DNA of 64,000 nucleotides from Rhodothermales bacterium (GCA_040221055.1 JAVJVN010000020.1:155208-219207); one strand, 5' to 3'; positions 1 to 9,483 are shown, counted from the stretch's first letter. The notes: a model not told the origin generated them from the sequence alone. Made by a program: numbers and translations.

Positions 1-136
1 ACTTGGTTTCGACGGCCAGGTCCAGATTCGCATCGTTCTTGGTCAAGACATCCGAGAAATCCGCAACTTGCTCGAAATCTTGGATCGAGATACTGAGCCG
101 ATTGAGCATTGGGACCGTGTTCGGCAACTCGGTCAT
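1..136 (-). CDS. N-terminal part of an unidentified protein running off the left edge
   Basis: On the minus strand an ATG at 136 opens a frame that stays open to the window edge (45 codons). The peptide begins MTELPNTVPMLNRLSIS and is followed by an acidic, hydrophilic stretch. An AGAGGA-like ribosome binding site lies about 10 bases upstream. There is no signal peptide and I do not recognise a family. Competing frames in this stretch are short and lack a ribosome binding site. The gene would be transcribed away from the large surface protein's 3' end, on the same strand. It is real only if the frame continues to the left. Confidence 0.45.
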   Translation of the reverse strand, partial: MTELPNTVPMLNRLSISIQDFEQVADFSDVLTKNDANLDLAVETK

Positions 137-243
137 GGGGCATTGATCCTCTGTTCGACTACTACCCCGGTCATGTCGTGCAATCGCTGGTTCATGTTTA
201 TGGGACGATTCCGCCTCCCGGTTCACTCAGGCCCATTTCCCTG

Positions 244-276
244 CAGGGCGCAACCCCTTGGGAGAGTCGCGCCCTG
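244..276 (-). terminator. 8-bp hairpin downstream of the large surface protein
   Basis: CAGGGCGC at 244-251 and GCGCCCTG at 269-276 form a perfect 8-bp stem around a 17-base loop, 20 bases past the stop codon of the surface-protein gene. No clear U-tract follows, so it may be a weak terminator or an mRNA 3'-end stabiliser. The rest of 137-296 shows nothing recognisable. Confidence 0.4.
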
Positions 277-296
277 AAGGCTCTAGCCTTAATGCA

Positions 297-3200
297 TCAT
301 TTCAACAGCAACATGTGCCCTGTCAGTACGTGCGCGTCCGTCTGCATGCGGTAAACATACAGGCCGCTCGAGAGATTCTGTCCACCGAACTGGACCTCGT
401 GCGTTCCCGCCTCGCGCAGCCCGTCGACGAGCATCGCAATACGGCGTCCGGCCATATCAATGACCTCCAGCCGCACCACCTGTGCCTCCGGCAATGCAAA
501 ACGGATCGTCGTCGAAGGATTGAACGGGTTGGGGTAGTTGCCCAATTCGTATTCGGTCGGAATGGGCGCCAGGTCGGCGGCCTCCGCGATGTCCTTGCCC
601 ATTATCAGGCAAGAGGTCTCGACAGAGTACGCTGGACCGTCGTCCGCGGCTACATCCTTGACGTCGTGCGGCACTCCGATCGTCAATACGCCCGATCCCG
701 CATTCCCGGCTGCATCGGCCAACGTCACGAGCGCCGAGTACACGCGGCCATTCCCACCGCCCTGCCGCTCAGCGCGAACGTCGATGCTCTGGCACGTGGC
801 CCCCACCACCATGTCGTCGGTGGTTTTGCCGTCGCCATTTCCGATTACATCTTCCGGCTCATCACTTGTCACCCGGGTCACGGCCAATCCTTCTATCGTG
901 ATGGCGGCATCGCACGCGTCGGTTGCGGTCGCGAGACCGGCCAGATCGATCGTCCTATACTTGTGATTGGGTGGCCAGAGGCTGAGGGCGCCGGCAGCGA
1001 AGATGATCTCAGGGGGAGTTGTGTCTTCGACGGTCACTTCGATCACGTCCGTCGAGACCGCACCTTTGTCATCGGCCACATAAAGCGTGATCAGGTGCTC
1101 GCCGAGTGGGAGCGTGACGGTGCTCACGGGATCGCTCCCGGGCCCGGCGATGATCTGGGCGTCGGAATTCAACCAGGTGTACGTGAGTGCGTCCCCATCC
1201 GGGTCGCTCGAACTCGATCCATTCAAAATGACGTCGGTCCCGGTCGGTGCGAGGCACTCGTGGATCGCATCCTCGCCCGCGACGGCGATCGGAGGAGAGT
1301 TCGGCGGACGTACGCCGATATCCACCGAGTAGAGCTCAATTGGGCCCAGCGAAATGACCGCCGACTGGCCTGTAGCCGGATCGATGTCAGAATCGAGCGC
1401 CTCGTTTCCCCCGTCGTTGCGAGCGAACGCTTTGCCTTCCGGCAGCTCTGCCGTGACTATATAGTCTCCAGGCTCGAGATTCGAAAACAGATAGAAACCT
1501 GGCTTGCCGGACGCATTGTCGGCCGTAACGGTCTGCATCGGTATGCCTGATCGGTTGACAGCTACGACCGGAGCGCCACCCGCGACGGGCCGAAGCAGGG
1601 TGACAGCTATGCCGTTTACTCCTTCTTCCGAATCGTCCTGAAGGCCGTTGAAGTTCGTGTCTTCCCAGACGAAGTCGCCAAGCGCCGCGGGCTCGATCGG
1701 ATCGATGCCAACACACACCGCCGCCGGCTCTGACGGCAGCAACACGGCCCCATCGTCGGCACGCCTTGCCGAGTACGCGTAGCTATTGCAGGCCTGCGAA
1801 TCGTGAGGTGCACCGAGCGGTGCTACCATGGGCCAGTCAAATACTCGCTCTTCGAGTGCATTCAGCGTTGAGCCGAATTCGAAGCGGAGTGCGCGCACGG
1901 AGGTTATCGGTGAGGGCGGCTCGGCTGTCCATGCTGGATCGACACATCCCGTCGGTCCGCTGATTCCGATATCAGACCGGCATGGGTTGTCGGTCGTTGA
2001 ATAGGTCACCGTCACGTCTGCAGGTGCCACGATGGGACCGGCGAGTTGCGGAGTCCAACCGCTTCCACGGGGGCCGAATGGGGCGAGCACCGAGACGTCA
2101 CCGCTTCGTGGTAGGAGATCAACAACCGTAATGCCTTCAAGAGGAACGTTCCCCGTATTCTGTATGGTGAGCCGGTAGTTGGCTGCGCCGCCCTGAACCG
2201 TCTTGGCCGATTGGCTGCCCGACGCATAATCCGGGTAGTTGCTGGCGCCTTGAACCTGTTTGGTCGACTCCACAGAGGCAAGGCCGGTAATTCGCGGATT
2301 TTGGCACTGTACGGGATTGCTGTTCCATCCGGGCGTGTCACTCACGCCTCCCCAGCACAAGGCTACCGTACCAATCGGGGCACCTGCACGTGCTCGGAGA
2401 TTTATCGTGAGTTGGAAGAGTTCGTTATACAACTGCGGCCCCTCGATTACCGGGGCAGAAATTGTGGGGACATCCGGATTCTGCGGATCAGTCGCGTCAA
2501 TCCATCCTTCAGGGATATCGCCGAACGAAACAAATTCGAATTCAGGTGGGAGGTTGATGATGGCTCGCGGGTTGAACGCCGAACCCGGAGCGTAATTGCC
2601 GAACGTGAGTCGCCAATTGCTGGTTTCTCCGGGACGGAAGCTCATTCCGCTGAGCGGCTGAATGCTCCCCACAACGACTGGTGAATCGGCCCTCAGCGTT
2701 TCAGTGATGCAATGTTCTCCCGACTCATGACTACCCGAATAAGAATATTCCGCGGTAGCACAGGCATAGTATTGGTCTCCCACCTGCACCACTCTCCCGT
2801 CCCGAGTAACGGGCGGAATCTTTACGAATACGCCGGGCTTGTCTACGGAATTTGGATTCACAGTGGCGTAATGAAAACCGACAGGGACCGTGCCGTACTC
2901 CCATCTGAGTGCCGTTATCTGATCAACCCCATAAGTGAACCCGGTATTCGCCAGTCGCGGATCAAGCGACGGATATAGTGGAATTTCTTCGTGCACTGCG
3001 GCATCGAATATTCCGATAGGGATCCATACTGGATTGTCGTTCTTCTGATAACTGATCGTAGCGTTGACACCGACCGCATTTGCAAACTTACCGGTCAGGA
3101 TGACAAGCACCTCACGTTCGACGGGTACACGATGTGTCAATGTCAGGTCATCGAGTGGGACGTTTCCACTGTTGGTAAAGTGCAATGTGGAGTTCTGAGT

Positions 3201-4220
3201 CCCGGGATCGCCCCAAATTCCTACATAGTCTATCCACTCTTGACCTGGCCCGTAGACGCGAAATTCCGTCTCGTCGTATGGGGCAACGAGGATAGTCTCC
3301 TCCGAATCGTCGATTACAAAGGACTCGGCACAATTTGATGGGCCTGACCCCTCTATGTGCATCTCGGCCGTCACGCTTCCTGCGTTCGAAAAAACCGCTG
3401 CTGGATATCGGACCGTGACGAAGCGGTCGAAGTACGCAGCGACTGTCGAGACGATATTTGGAAGCTGCCAGGTGGCGGTCCCGTCGTCAGGATTCCATTG
3501 TCCACCATCAGATGCATCGACAAATTCAGCGCCCGTTGGAGGGGTAAAGGTTATCATCGGATTGTACAGATTGAGGCCTCCTATGTAGTTGCCCTGAGGA
3601 CTCAACATCCGAATCCTGTACACCACTTCACCGCCGAGTGCATCGCCGGCCTCGCGAATCAGTTCGGCCGTGTACTTGAAGTACGACCGCGCCGTCACGG
3701 TGCTGGCCTGGGCTTCGGCTGTCTGTGATCCGTCAGCCGTCATCACCGCTGTCGCCGTAGTCTCGGTTCCGTTGCAAGTATCCCCGTATCGAAGGAACGC
3801 CGTGACCGTTAATTGACCGGTCGATCCGGCCGGGATCGATGCAGTTGGGCTGCGGAAGATCGCCTTTGTAAGCTGGTTGTAGTACAAGGCACTCCCGTTC
3901 GGAAATTGACCATTTCCTTCTACGGCGATAATGACCAGCTCTGGCGAGAGGTCTAACTGCAACGCTGGGTTTACGCAGTCTGAACCGGCACAACTGTAGT
4001 TTATGGTGTACTTGAATTGGCGCCCTATCTCGATGGGATCAAAAGCATCATGGGTCACACTTACGCTCAAAGCGCCTGCGGCGCGCGTCGCATCAACCCC
4101 CGTAGGGCCTGACGGGCCAGCTGCGAATACTGAATTTGCCGGCCCGACCAGGCCCAAAAGTGCGACAAGGGCCAAGAATGCCCTCAGAACCACGAATCCT
4201 GACTTAGTACGATATTGCAT
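297..4220 (-). CDS. Large secreted multidomain surface protein with type IX secretion sorting domain
   Basis: About 1,307 residues. The start at 4220 is chosen because a strong GAGGAG ribosome binding site lies just upstream and it begins a clean signal peptide (hydrophobic run ending FAAG); the open frame extends 23 codons further without support. After a long region of beta-sandwich, DUF11/CARDB-like repeats come an SdrD-B-like domain (ALGDFVWEDTNFNGLQDDSE, Ca-binding D/N pattern), a PKD-like domain (SSSSDPDGDALTYTW) and an HYR-like domain. The C-terminus is a classic sorting domain (NYPNPFNPSTTIRFALPE near the start, VYRMQT near the end) expected to be cleaved on export through the type IX system and anchored at the cell surface. 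It probably acts in adhesion or as a surface layer; no catalytic motif was seen. Base composition is visibly more AT-rich than genes right of 8,800. Confidence 0.88.
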   Translation of the reverse strand: MQYRTKSGFVVLRAFLALVALLGLVGPANSVFAAGPSGPTGVDATRAAGALSVSVTHDAFDPIEIGRQFKYTINYSCAGSDCVNPALQLDLSPELVIIAVEGNGQFPNGSALYYNQLTKAIFRSPTASIPAGSTGQLTVTAFLRYGDTCNGTETTATAVMTADGSQTAEAQASTVTARSYFKYTAELIREAGDALGGEVVYRIRMLSPQGNYIGGLNLYNPMITFTPPTGAEFVDASDGGQWNPDDGTATWQLPNIVSTVAAYFDRFVTVRYPAAVFSNAGSVTAEMHIEGSGPSNCAESFVIDDSEETILVAPYDETEFRVYGPGQEWIDYVGIWGDPGTQNSTLHFTNSGNVPLDDLTLTHRVPVEREVLVILTGKFANAVGVNATISYQKNDNPVWIPIGIFDAAVHEEIPLYPSLDPRLANTGFTYGVDQITALRWEYGTVPVGFHYATVNPNSVDKPGVFVKIPPVTRDGRVVQVGDQYYACATAEYSYSGSHESGEHCITETLRADSPVVVGSIQPLSGMSFRPGETSNWRLTFGNYAPGSAFNPRAIINLPPEFEFVSFGDIPEGWIDATDPQNPDVPTISAPVIEGPQLYNELFQLTINLRARAGAPIGTVALCWGGVSDTPGWNSNPVQCQNPRITGLASVESTKQVQGASNYPDYASGSQSAKTVQGGAANYRLTIQNTGNVPLEGITVVDLLPRSGDVSVLAPFGPRGSGWTPQLAGPIVAPADVTVTYSTTDNPCRSDIGISGPTGCVDPAWTAEPPSPITSVRALRFEFGSTLNALEERVFDWPMVAPLGAPHDSQACNSYAYSARRADDGAVLLPSEPAAVCVGIDPIEPAALGDFVWEDTNFNGLQDDSEEGVNGIAVTLLRPVAGGAPVVAVNRSGIPMQTVTADNASGKPGFYLFSNLEPGDYIVTAELPEGKAFARNDGGNEALDSDIDPATGQSAVISLGPIELYSVDIGVRPPNSPPIAVAGEDAIHECLAPTGTDVILNGSSSSDPDGDALTYTWLNSDAQIIAGPGSDPVSTVTLPLGEHLITLYVADDKGAVSTDVIEVTVEDTTPPEIIFAAGALSLWPPNHKYRTIDLAGLATATDACDAAITIEGLAVTRVTSDEPEDVIGNGDGKTTDDMVVGATCQSIDVRAERQGGGNGRVYSALVTLADAAGNAGSGVLTIGVPHDVKDVAADDGPAYSVETSCLIMGKDIAEAADLAPIPTEYELGNYPNPFNPSTTIRFALPEAQVVRLEVIDMAGRRIAMLVDGLREAGTHEVQFGGQNLSSGLYVYRMQTDAHVLTGHMLLLK

Positions 4221-4343
4221 GACACTCCTCGTTGGGGGTGGGTATGGAACGACTCCCATGTTGCAAATCGTTGCGTTGACACGGGTCAAACAAAAGGAGA
4301 GCTTTGACTACCCCTTGTTGACCCTTATACATGGAACGAAAGA

Positions 4344-5003
4344 CTACCCCTCTGCGCCGTCGACCAGGCCATTTCGCCACATCAATGCGATGGTTTGCGC
4401 GCGCGTCTCAACACCCAGCTTGGCATATATGCTGTTCGCGTGCTTCTTGACGGTGCTCTCGGCAATGAACAGCTCATCTGCGATCTGCTTGTTCGACAAA
4501 CCCCTGGCTATGGCCTGCAGCACATCGATCTCCCGCTCACTCGTCTCGGCGAGTATATCACGATCCGGATCGCGCGCGGACTGTACGTACAGCCGGGAAA
4601 TTCGCCGGCTGAGCCATCCGACTTCTCCTGAATGGATACCCAACACAGCTTCAAGGATGGCATCTAGGGACTCGACCTTGGACAAATACCCCGCCGCTCC
4701 CTCGTCCAAAATGGCTTGCACCCACTCCATTTTTTCGTGCGCACTCAGTACCAGAACCTGCGTTGTCGATCCTTCCCGCTTCAACGCACGGATGACTTCC
4801 AGTCCTGTCATCTTCGGCATTTCCAGGTCCAGCACCAATACATCGGGTTTAGACTCCATGGCCCGGCGCAACGCCTCATGCCCGTCAGCCGCCTGAGCGA
4901 TCACGGTTACGTCAGGATTCTGGTCCAGCCACGATGCAACACCCGATCTGAATGCCGGATGGTCGTCTGCCACAACAACACGAACCGGAGAGGATATGGT
5001 CAT
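4344..5003 (-). CDS. NarL/FixJ-type response regulator
   Basis: 219 residues. A CheY-like receiver has the acidic pair D13-D14, phospho-acceptor D59 in LVLDLEMP, and the conserved lysine K109 in GYLSK. A C-terminal LuxR-type HTH (about 150-212) shows the EREIDVLQAIARGLSNKQIA and STVKKHANSIYAKLGV signatures. It should bind DNA as a dimer when phosphorylated. It is divergent from the sensor kinase that begins at 5113, across a 109-base promoter region, so the two almost certainly form a cognate pair. The neighbouring surface-protein gene lies 123 bases downstream on the same strand and is a natural candidate target. Confidence 0.93.
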   Translation of the reverse strand: MTISSPVRVVVADDHPAFRSGVASWLDQNPDVTVIAQAADGHEALRRAMESKPDVLVLDLEMPKMTGLEVIRALKREGSTTQVLVLSAHEKMEWVQAILDEGAAGYLSKVESLDAILEAVLGIHSGEVGWLSRRISRLYVQSARDPDRDILAETSEREIDVLQAIARGLSNKQIADELFIAESTVKKHANSIYAKLGVETRAQTIALMWRNGLVDGAEG

Positions 5004-5112
5004 ATCGAAACACCGTGTGAAAAAGCAATCGGTGACAAAATGGGCAAACCCGGTCTGATAAACAGTATACTTTGGTGCTAATTGTACGTATGATCATGAT
5101 CACTGGCGGCCC

Positions 5113-8100
5113 GTGCGAATCGCTATCTTACTTATTGCTGTTTCCACGCTCCCTTCCGGTGCGCTGTCTGCTCGCCAGAGTCCGATTTTCCATCTGGATT
5201 CCCGTGATGGCCTTTCGCAGCGAATTGTCTACGATGTCCACGAAGACCGAAACGGCTTTGTCTGGCTTGCGACAAGGGACGGGTTGAACCGCTACGACGG
5301 GCATCATTTCAAGGTCTTTCGTCACGAACCTGGAGTCCCGGAGACGCTGTCCGATTCGAAGGTCATGAGTATCGAAGAGACGCCGGACGGTGCGCTCTGG
5401 ATCGGAACCATGTCCGGTGGCCTGAACAGGTTCGACCCATCCACCGAGACGTTTCGTTCGTGGCAGCACGACCCTGACAATGAAGCCAGCTTGCCGTCAA
5501 ACAGAGTCGAATACGTCAATTTCACTGGACACGGTTCACTCCTGTTATCAACCCGCTCGGGGGAACTGGCCGAATTCGACCTCGCTACGGAAACCATCCG
5601 TCGTGTTCCTCTCAACGTGGATGGTACGGACGCGACCATGAAACTGCAGGCCTTTGTGCTCGCAGACTCGGGCATCCTGGGCTTCTGCCGATGGACGCCG
5701 TCGGCGTCCGAGCTACCTCGCGTCGCCCTCTCAAAAGTAGATTTATCAACGGGCGCTTGTGAACCGTTGGGGCCTTCCTTGGCATCCTTCGGTGACATCG
5801 TCCAACAAGATTCTTTGCTTTTCGTCGTCTTTCAGTTCCGTTATGTCGATGGACTTGATACTGACCTTGCCGAAGGAATCCACGTGCAAACATATTCCGC
5901 GAGCGATCTTTCGCCTCAAAGACGGATTGTCCTGCCGCATGCTGACGTAGGCGGGATCTTTTCCGTATGGGTTGACGATCCCGGCACCATTTGGATCAGT
6001 GGTCTTGAGGATGTCCTACGTGCAGAGGACATCTTTACCGATTCTGTATCAACGTACTCCCTCTCGAATCCACCATTCAGTCTACCCAGTAGCCGTTCTT
6101 TGAAGGTGATGCGTGACAGCCAAGGAAACCTCTGGGTTGGCACGCACGCCGGCGTCACGCTGCAACGATCACTTCCGTTGCCATTCAATCGGTTCTCGGG
6201 AACGAACCCTCCCTCCCTCGTGCTTCCGCCTACGGCGGTGAATTCAATGCTGGAGCTCGACGACGAAAGTATGGTTCTGGGTACCAATGAAGGTCTTTTC
6301 AAATGGAACAGGGATCCAGGCGTCCCCGCCACCCGGATCGCCATTCCGCAAGGCCCCAGTCTCATGACAGAGCATCCGCAGTTCATCAGGAGCTTGTCCA
6401 GGCTTTCCGATGGTACAGTGCTCATTGGCACTTCCGGCTGGCTCTACCGAATGCCAAAGGATGCCGCGGAGGTCGTTCTTGACCAATCGTACATCGATCT
6501 GGTCGAATTGCCACCGGTGTTACCCCAGCGGCCAAGGAGGTTTGTTCTCGACTTGCTCGAAGACAGCAGACACCGAGTATGGGTCGCAGGGTCGAACCAA
6601 GTGGTCGTAGGATCCGTGGATGGGAGATGGCATCACAAGGTCCGCTTCGGTGCACGCGAAGTGGAGTCCATGAGTTCTCACAACTTGGCCAACACCGTTT
6701 TTGAATCCATTGACGGTACCATCTGGCTGGGGAATGACAACGGCCTGTATCGGGTCGACGAGTCAAGCGATGGGTTTGACGCAGAACGGGTTGACCTCCT
6801 GGTACAGGACAACGGTTGCTCTTCTGTCATCTGGGACATCGAAGAATTGGATAGCGATCCGGGCACGCTGTGGCTGGCGACGGTTGGAGGAGGACTGCTC
6901 GAGTTGGATGTCGCAGCGGGCGAATCCCATTGCTTGACAACTGCCGACGGACTTCCCAGCAACATGGTCTATGCGCTTCAGAAAGATGAACGCGGCGGGC
7001 TTTGGTTTTCCACCACAGACGGGCTGGGATACCGCGATGCACAGTCCGGAACCATACGATCATTCACCCGGGATCAGGGCCTGCACGACGACGAGTTTGA
7101 TCTGGCCTCCTCATACAAGGCGCGTGACGGCAGGATGTACTTCGGTGGTCCAAGCGGAATGACGTTTTTCGACCCGGAGAGGGTGTTGACACCGCATATT
7201 CAACGCGATTTGATGATATCAGAGGTCTCGGTTTTCGGCATTGGCCGTCCCGGACTCGTAAGCGAGGGCGACACACTCATTTTCCAGCCTGACGAGCGGT
7301 CGATTTCCATTCGTATGAGCACACTCAGTTTCGGTAGTCCTACGGCGGGAAGATTCCGTTACCGATTGACAAATGAGGGTGACGCGTGGATCCCGACCGA
7401 TCCAACCAGCCAGATACTCAGCTTCCACAATCTTTCCCCGGGATTGCACCGCCTCGAATTCGGATACGTGGACGAACCACCGGGAAGCCCGTCCGATAGC
7501 TTCGTGTATTTACGTGCGTATCCGCCATTCTGGCGCTCCTCCCGTTTTGTCGGCGGGAGCCTCTTATTGATTCTGATGGGTATTGGCCTTCTGTTCAAAC
7601 GTTCACGAGCAGCCGTTCGTCGAGATGAGCGCCAAAAGGCCAAAAATGTTTCTGAAATGGCCCGTATCGTCGCTCTCAGGGCGGAGCAGGAGCGGGGAGA
7701 CGTTGCAAGAACGCTTCATGATGGGCCCATTCAGACGTTGTATGCACTGAATCACCAGCTGGAGGCGAACGGATCCGATATCGAACAAACCCGGGAGACC
7801 ATTGTCGGTATTGCGGAGGAAATTCGTGACGTATGCGATCAACTCCGACCCAAAGTTCTTGACGTTTTAGGAATTCAGTTTGCCGTGGACGGAATGCTAT
7901 CCCGCATCAGAGAATTGGTCCCAGGTCTCGAGATCGTGGCACGCCTTTCACCGAACCTCCAGAACGTGCCTCCTTCCATCGCTGAACACCTCTACTGGAT
8001 TGCTCAGACCGCTCTCGGAAACGTTGTTCGGCACTCCCAAGCTACCCGTCTCACGATATCAATCGGAAAGAATGGCGGGCAGTGGTTGTTACGGATCGAA

Positions 8101-8268
8101 GACGACGGAGTTGGTTTTCTCGTTCCGAAAGATCTTGTCTCCCTCGCTGAGAGGAGGCACTTTGGCCTGATCGGTATACAGGAGCGGACGGAGAGAATTC
8201 AAGGTCGCATGACGATCACATCCAGGCCTGGCCATGGCACCAAACTTACCGTGATGATTCCGGAGTGA
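5113..8268 (+). CDS. Propeller-type sensor histidine kinase (HisKA_3)
   Basis: 1,051 residues from a GTG start that begins a signal peptide (RIAILLIAVSTLPSGALSA). The long outer region carries repeated two-component propeller blades (GLSQRIVYDVHEDRNGFVWL, DGLPSNMVYALQKDERGGLW), which fold as a periplasmic beta-propeller, followed by a Y_Y_Y-like beta domain (about 700-790). One membrane helix lies near 813-832. The cytoplasmic part is a HisKA_3 dimerisation domain with phospho-acceptor H869 (RTLHDGPIQTL) and a C-terminal HATPase (VVRHSQATRL, DDGVGF, GTKLTVMIP). HisKA_3 kinases pair with NarL-type regulators, matching the divergent neighbour. Such propeller kinases usually sense extracellular polymers or cell-wall material; the ligand here is unknown. 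A TATACT at 5066-5071 is a possible -10. Confidence 0.93.
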   Translation: MRIAILLIAVSTLPSGALSARQSPIFHLDSRDGLSQRIVYDVHEDRNGFVWLATRDGLNRYDGHHFKVFRHEPGVPETLSDSKVMSIEETPDGALWIGTMSGGLNRFDPSTETFRSWQHDPDNEASLPSNRVEYVNFTGHGSLLLSTRSGELAEFDLATETIRRVPLNVDGTDATMKLQAFVLADSGILGFCRWTPSASELPRVALSKVDLSTGACEPLGPSLASFGDIVQQDSLLFVVFQFRYVDGLDTDLAEGIHVQTYSASDLSPQRRIVLPHADVGGIFSVWVDDPGTIWISGLEDVLRAEDIFTDSVSTYSLSNPPFSLPSSRSLKVMRDSQGNLWVGTHAGVTLQRSLPLPFNRFSGTNPPSLVLPPTAVNSMLELDDESMVLGTNEGLFKWNRDPGVPATRIAIPQGPSLMTEHPQFIRSLSRLSDGTVLIGTSGWLYRMPKDAAEVVLDQSYIDLVELPPVLPQRPRRFVLDLLEDSRHRVWVAGSNQVVVGSVDGRWHHKVRFGAREVESMSSHNLANTVFESIDGTIWLGNDNGLYRVDESSDGFDAERVDLLVQDNGCSSVIWDIEELDSDPGTLWLATVGGGLLELDVAAGESHCLTTADGLPSNMVYALQKDERGGLWFSTTDGLGYRDAQSGTIRSFTRDQGLHDDEFDLASSYKARDGRMYFGGPSGMTFFDPERVLTPHIQRDLMISEVSVFGIGRPGLVSEGDTLIFQPDERSISIRMSTLSFGSPTAGRFRYRLTNEGDAWIPTDPTSQILSFHNLSPGLHRLEFGYVDEPPGSPSDSFVYLRAYPPFWRSSRFVGGSLLLILMGIGLLFKRSRAAVRRDERQKAKNVSEMARIVALRAEQERGDVARTLHDGPIQTLYALNHQLEANGSDIEQTRETIVGIAEEIRDVCDQLRPKVLDVLGIQFAVDGMLSRIRELVPGLEIVARLSPNLQNVPPSIAEHLYWIAQTALGNVVRHSQATRLTISIGKNGGQWLLRIEDDGVGFLVPKDLVSLAERRHFGLIGIQERTERIQGRMTITSRPGHGTKLTVMIPE

Positions 8269-8640
8269 ACAGGCGGAACTTCCGCGACTCCAGTCCTGGG
8301 CACTCAGATGAGGAGGTTTGTCCTCCACAGTCCTTGAAAGTCCTCCATGAGCGATCTTGGGGGGCTTTTTTTCTGGCGGGTTCTACCCCGATTCGGTGGA
8401 CACTTCTTTAAAGACCGATCTTGGTCTCGGAATTGGTGCATTGCCAAGATAGTCGGAAATGAGGCTGCGGGTAAAAGGGAGTCTCGCTGGAAAAATGGTC
8501 GGAATTGAAGGAGCCCCAGCAACACCCCCCTTCCAATCGACTGGTATAGGGTACAACAGCCTAGGTAATCAGCCGCTCGTCTTGAATATATCTTGCACAC
8601 TCAAAATGGAACGCAACGGCCCAGAGCCCTGACCATACGC
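8269..8640. other. Intergenic region without a convincing gene
   Basis: Between the sensor kinase and the tRNA terminator no coding frame looks real; the longest minus-strand frame (98 codons) has no family-like sequence. A short GGAGG/CCTCC hairpin (8312-8326) and a G-run followed by seven Ts (about 8349-8362) may end the kinase transcript. The stretch around 8390-8420 (CCCCGATTCGGTGGACACTT) resembles the end sequences of some IS3-family elements, but no transposase is present. Confidence 0.4.
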
Positions 8641-8674
8641 AAAACGCCCCTCCCGATACCGAGAGAGGCGTTTT
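8641..8674 (-). terminator. Rho-independent terminator of tRNA-Thr
   Basis: AAAACGCC (8641-8648) and GGCGTTTT (8667-8674) form a perfect 8-bp stem with further pairing inside. It starts three bases after the encoded CCA end of the tRNA. The T-run on the minus strand makes it a standard intrinsic terminator. Confidence 0.8.
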
Positions 8675-8677
8675 CAG

Positions 8678-8753
8678 TGGAGCCAATGAGCGGACTCGAA
8701 CCGCTGACCTGCTCATTACGAGTGAGCTGCTCTACCAGCTGAGCTACATTGGC
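8678..8753 (-). tRNA. tRNA-Thr (CGU)
   Basis: The minus strand folds into a full cloverleaf: acceptor GCCAATG/CATTGGC, D arm GCTC..GAGC with AGCTGGTA loop, anticodon stem GCTCA/TGAGC with loop CTCGTAA (anticodon CGU, reads ACG), variable AGGTC, and T arm AGCGG-TTCGAGT-CCGCT. The discriminator is U and the CCA end is encoded. It sits at the apparent composition boundary between 1-8640 and the rest of the window, with its 3' end facing the AT-richer side. Confidence 0.96.
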
Positions 8754-8763
8754 ATAGACCGGT

Positions 8764-8792
8764 AAAATACGGTCCTTTATCGGGTCAGTCAA
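8764..8792 (-). promoter_or_regulatory. sigma70-like promoter of tRNA-Thr
   Basis: Read on the minus strand, TTGACT (-35) and TATTTT (-10) are separated by exactly 17 bases, and the -10 ends about 10 bases before the first tRNA base. Confidence 0.7.
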
Positions 8793-8856
8793 CGCACGAC
8801 CCGGACCGGGGTACCGTAGTTCGCGGATTCTTTACTGCCCCGGGCCGTTCAAGGGG

Positions 8857-9483
8857 TCATTTGAGGTGGACCTGCCGGCTCCACGCATCGATCGGCGCGA
8901 GCTTGTCCCGGTGTTTTCCGGGGACGCCGCCGGGCGCATCATCCGGAAACAGGAACACTGCGCCGAGCAGCAGTTCGTCCTTGGGAATGCCGAGTTTCCT
9001 GGCCCACGGCCGCTCCGCCAGCAGGCCGCCGCTGCTCCAGTAGGTCTCCAGGCCACGGTCCGTGGCGGCAAGAAGCACGTTCTGGATGAAGGCCGACACC
9101 GCCGCAATGTGCTCCATGTTTACGAGGGTGCCCTTGAAGGAAGGCTTCCGGCCGTGCTTGAACGATCCCTCGGGCAGCCAATTCACCATGAGCAGGGCGC
9201 TCGCCGTGGCCAACATGCCCGGGTACTTGCCCGCTTCCGGGTCCTTGGCCAGGTCCGCGGCCAGCGTGCGGCAGGCGGTCGCATCCAGCACATGCACGCG
9301 CCAGGGCTGGGGCACGTCTCCTTTGATTGCGTGATGATACGGTGCCCACGCCGCGACCTCCAGCACGTCCCGCACCAACGGCATGGAGTCCTCTGCGGGC
9401 AACGGATGCGTCGGCGATCCGATGACCTTCCAGGTGCGCCGCTTGCGGATGATGTTGTCGATGGGACGTTTCATCCGGCCCAT
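8857..9483 (-). CDS. Nitroreductase-family flavoprotein
   Basis: 208 residues. The pattern fits the FMN-dependent nitroreductase fold: an N-terminal IIRKRRTWK segment for FMN phosphate contact, AAWAPYHHAI as the SxAPS-like loop, a central helix region SAFIQNVLLAATDRGLETYWSSG, and LGIPKDELLLGAVFLFP towards the C-terminus. The family reduces nitro groups, quinones or flavins with NAD(P)H. The substrate cannot be told. Two in-frame ATGs (9483, 9474) are possible starts. It is divergent from the M32 peptidase with about 100 bases between them. Confidence 0.8.
   Translation of the reverse strand: MGRMKRPIDNIIRKRRTWKVIGSPTHPLPAEDSMPLVRDVLEVAAWAPYHHAIKGDVPQPWRVHVLDATACRTLAADLAKDPEAGKYPGMLATASALLMVNWLPEGSFKHGRKPSFKGTLVNMEHIAAVSAFIQNVLLAATDRGLETYWSSGGLLAERPWARKLGIPKDELLLGAVFLFPDDAPGGVPGKHRDKLAPIDAWSRQVHLK

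Noticed and set aside
68..277. Plus-strand 69-codon frame at the left edge
   Set aside because: The minus-strand frame starting at 136 has a better amino-acid composition and a ribosome site; the plus-strand frame ends in a Cys/Pro/Arg-rich stretch that crosses the hairpin at 244-276.
258..1550. 430-codon plus-strand open frame opposite the surface-protein gene
   Set aside because: It is the complement of a well-supported gene, is rich in Arg/His/Gly as expected of a shadow frame, and has no domain signature.
5060..5080. TATACTTTG as an exact Bacteroidota -7 element for the sensor kinase
   Set aside because: The spacing inside the motif is one base too long for TAnnTTTG and no -33 element fits.
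8380..8425. Insertion sequence relic before the tRNA gene
   Set aside because: Only a short end-like sequence is visible, with no transposase frame, paired inverted repeat or target duplication, so no mobile element is called.
8304..8600. 98-codon minus-strand frame in the gap before the tRNA
   Set aside because: No ribosome site, no family similarity and composition unlike coding sequence; left as intergenic.
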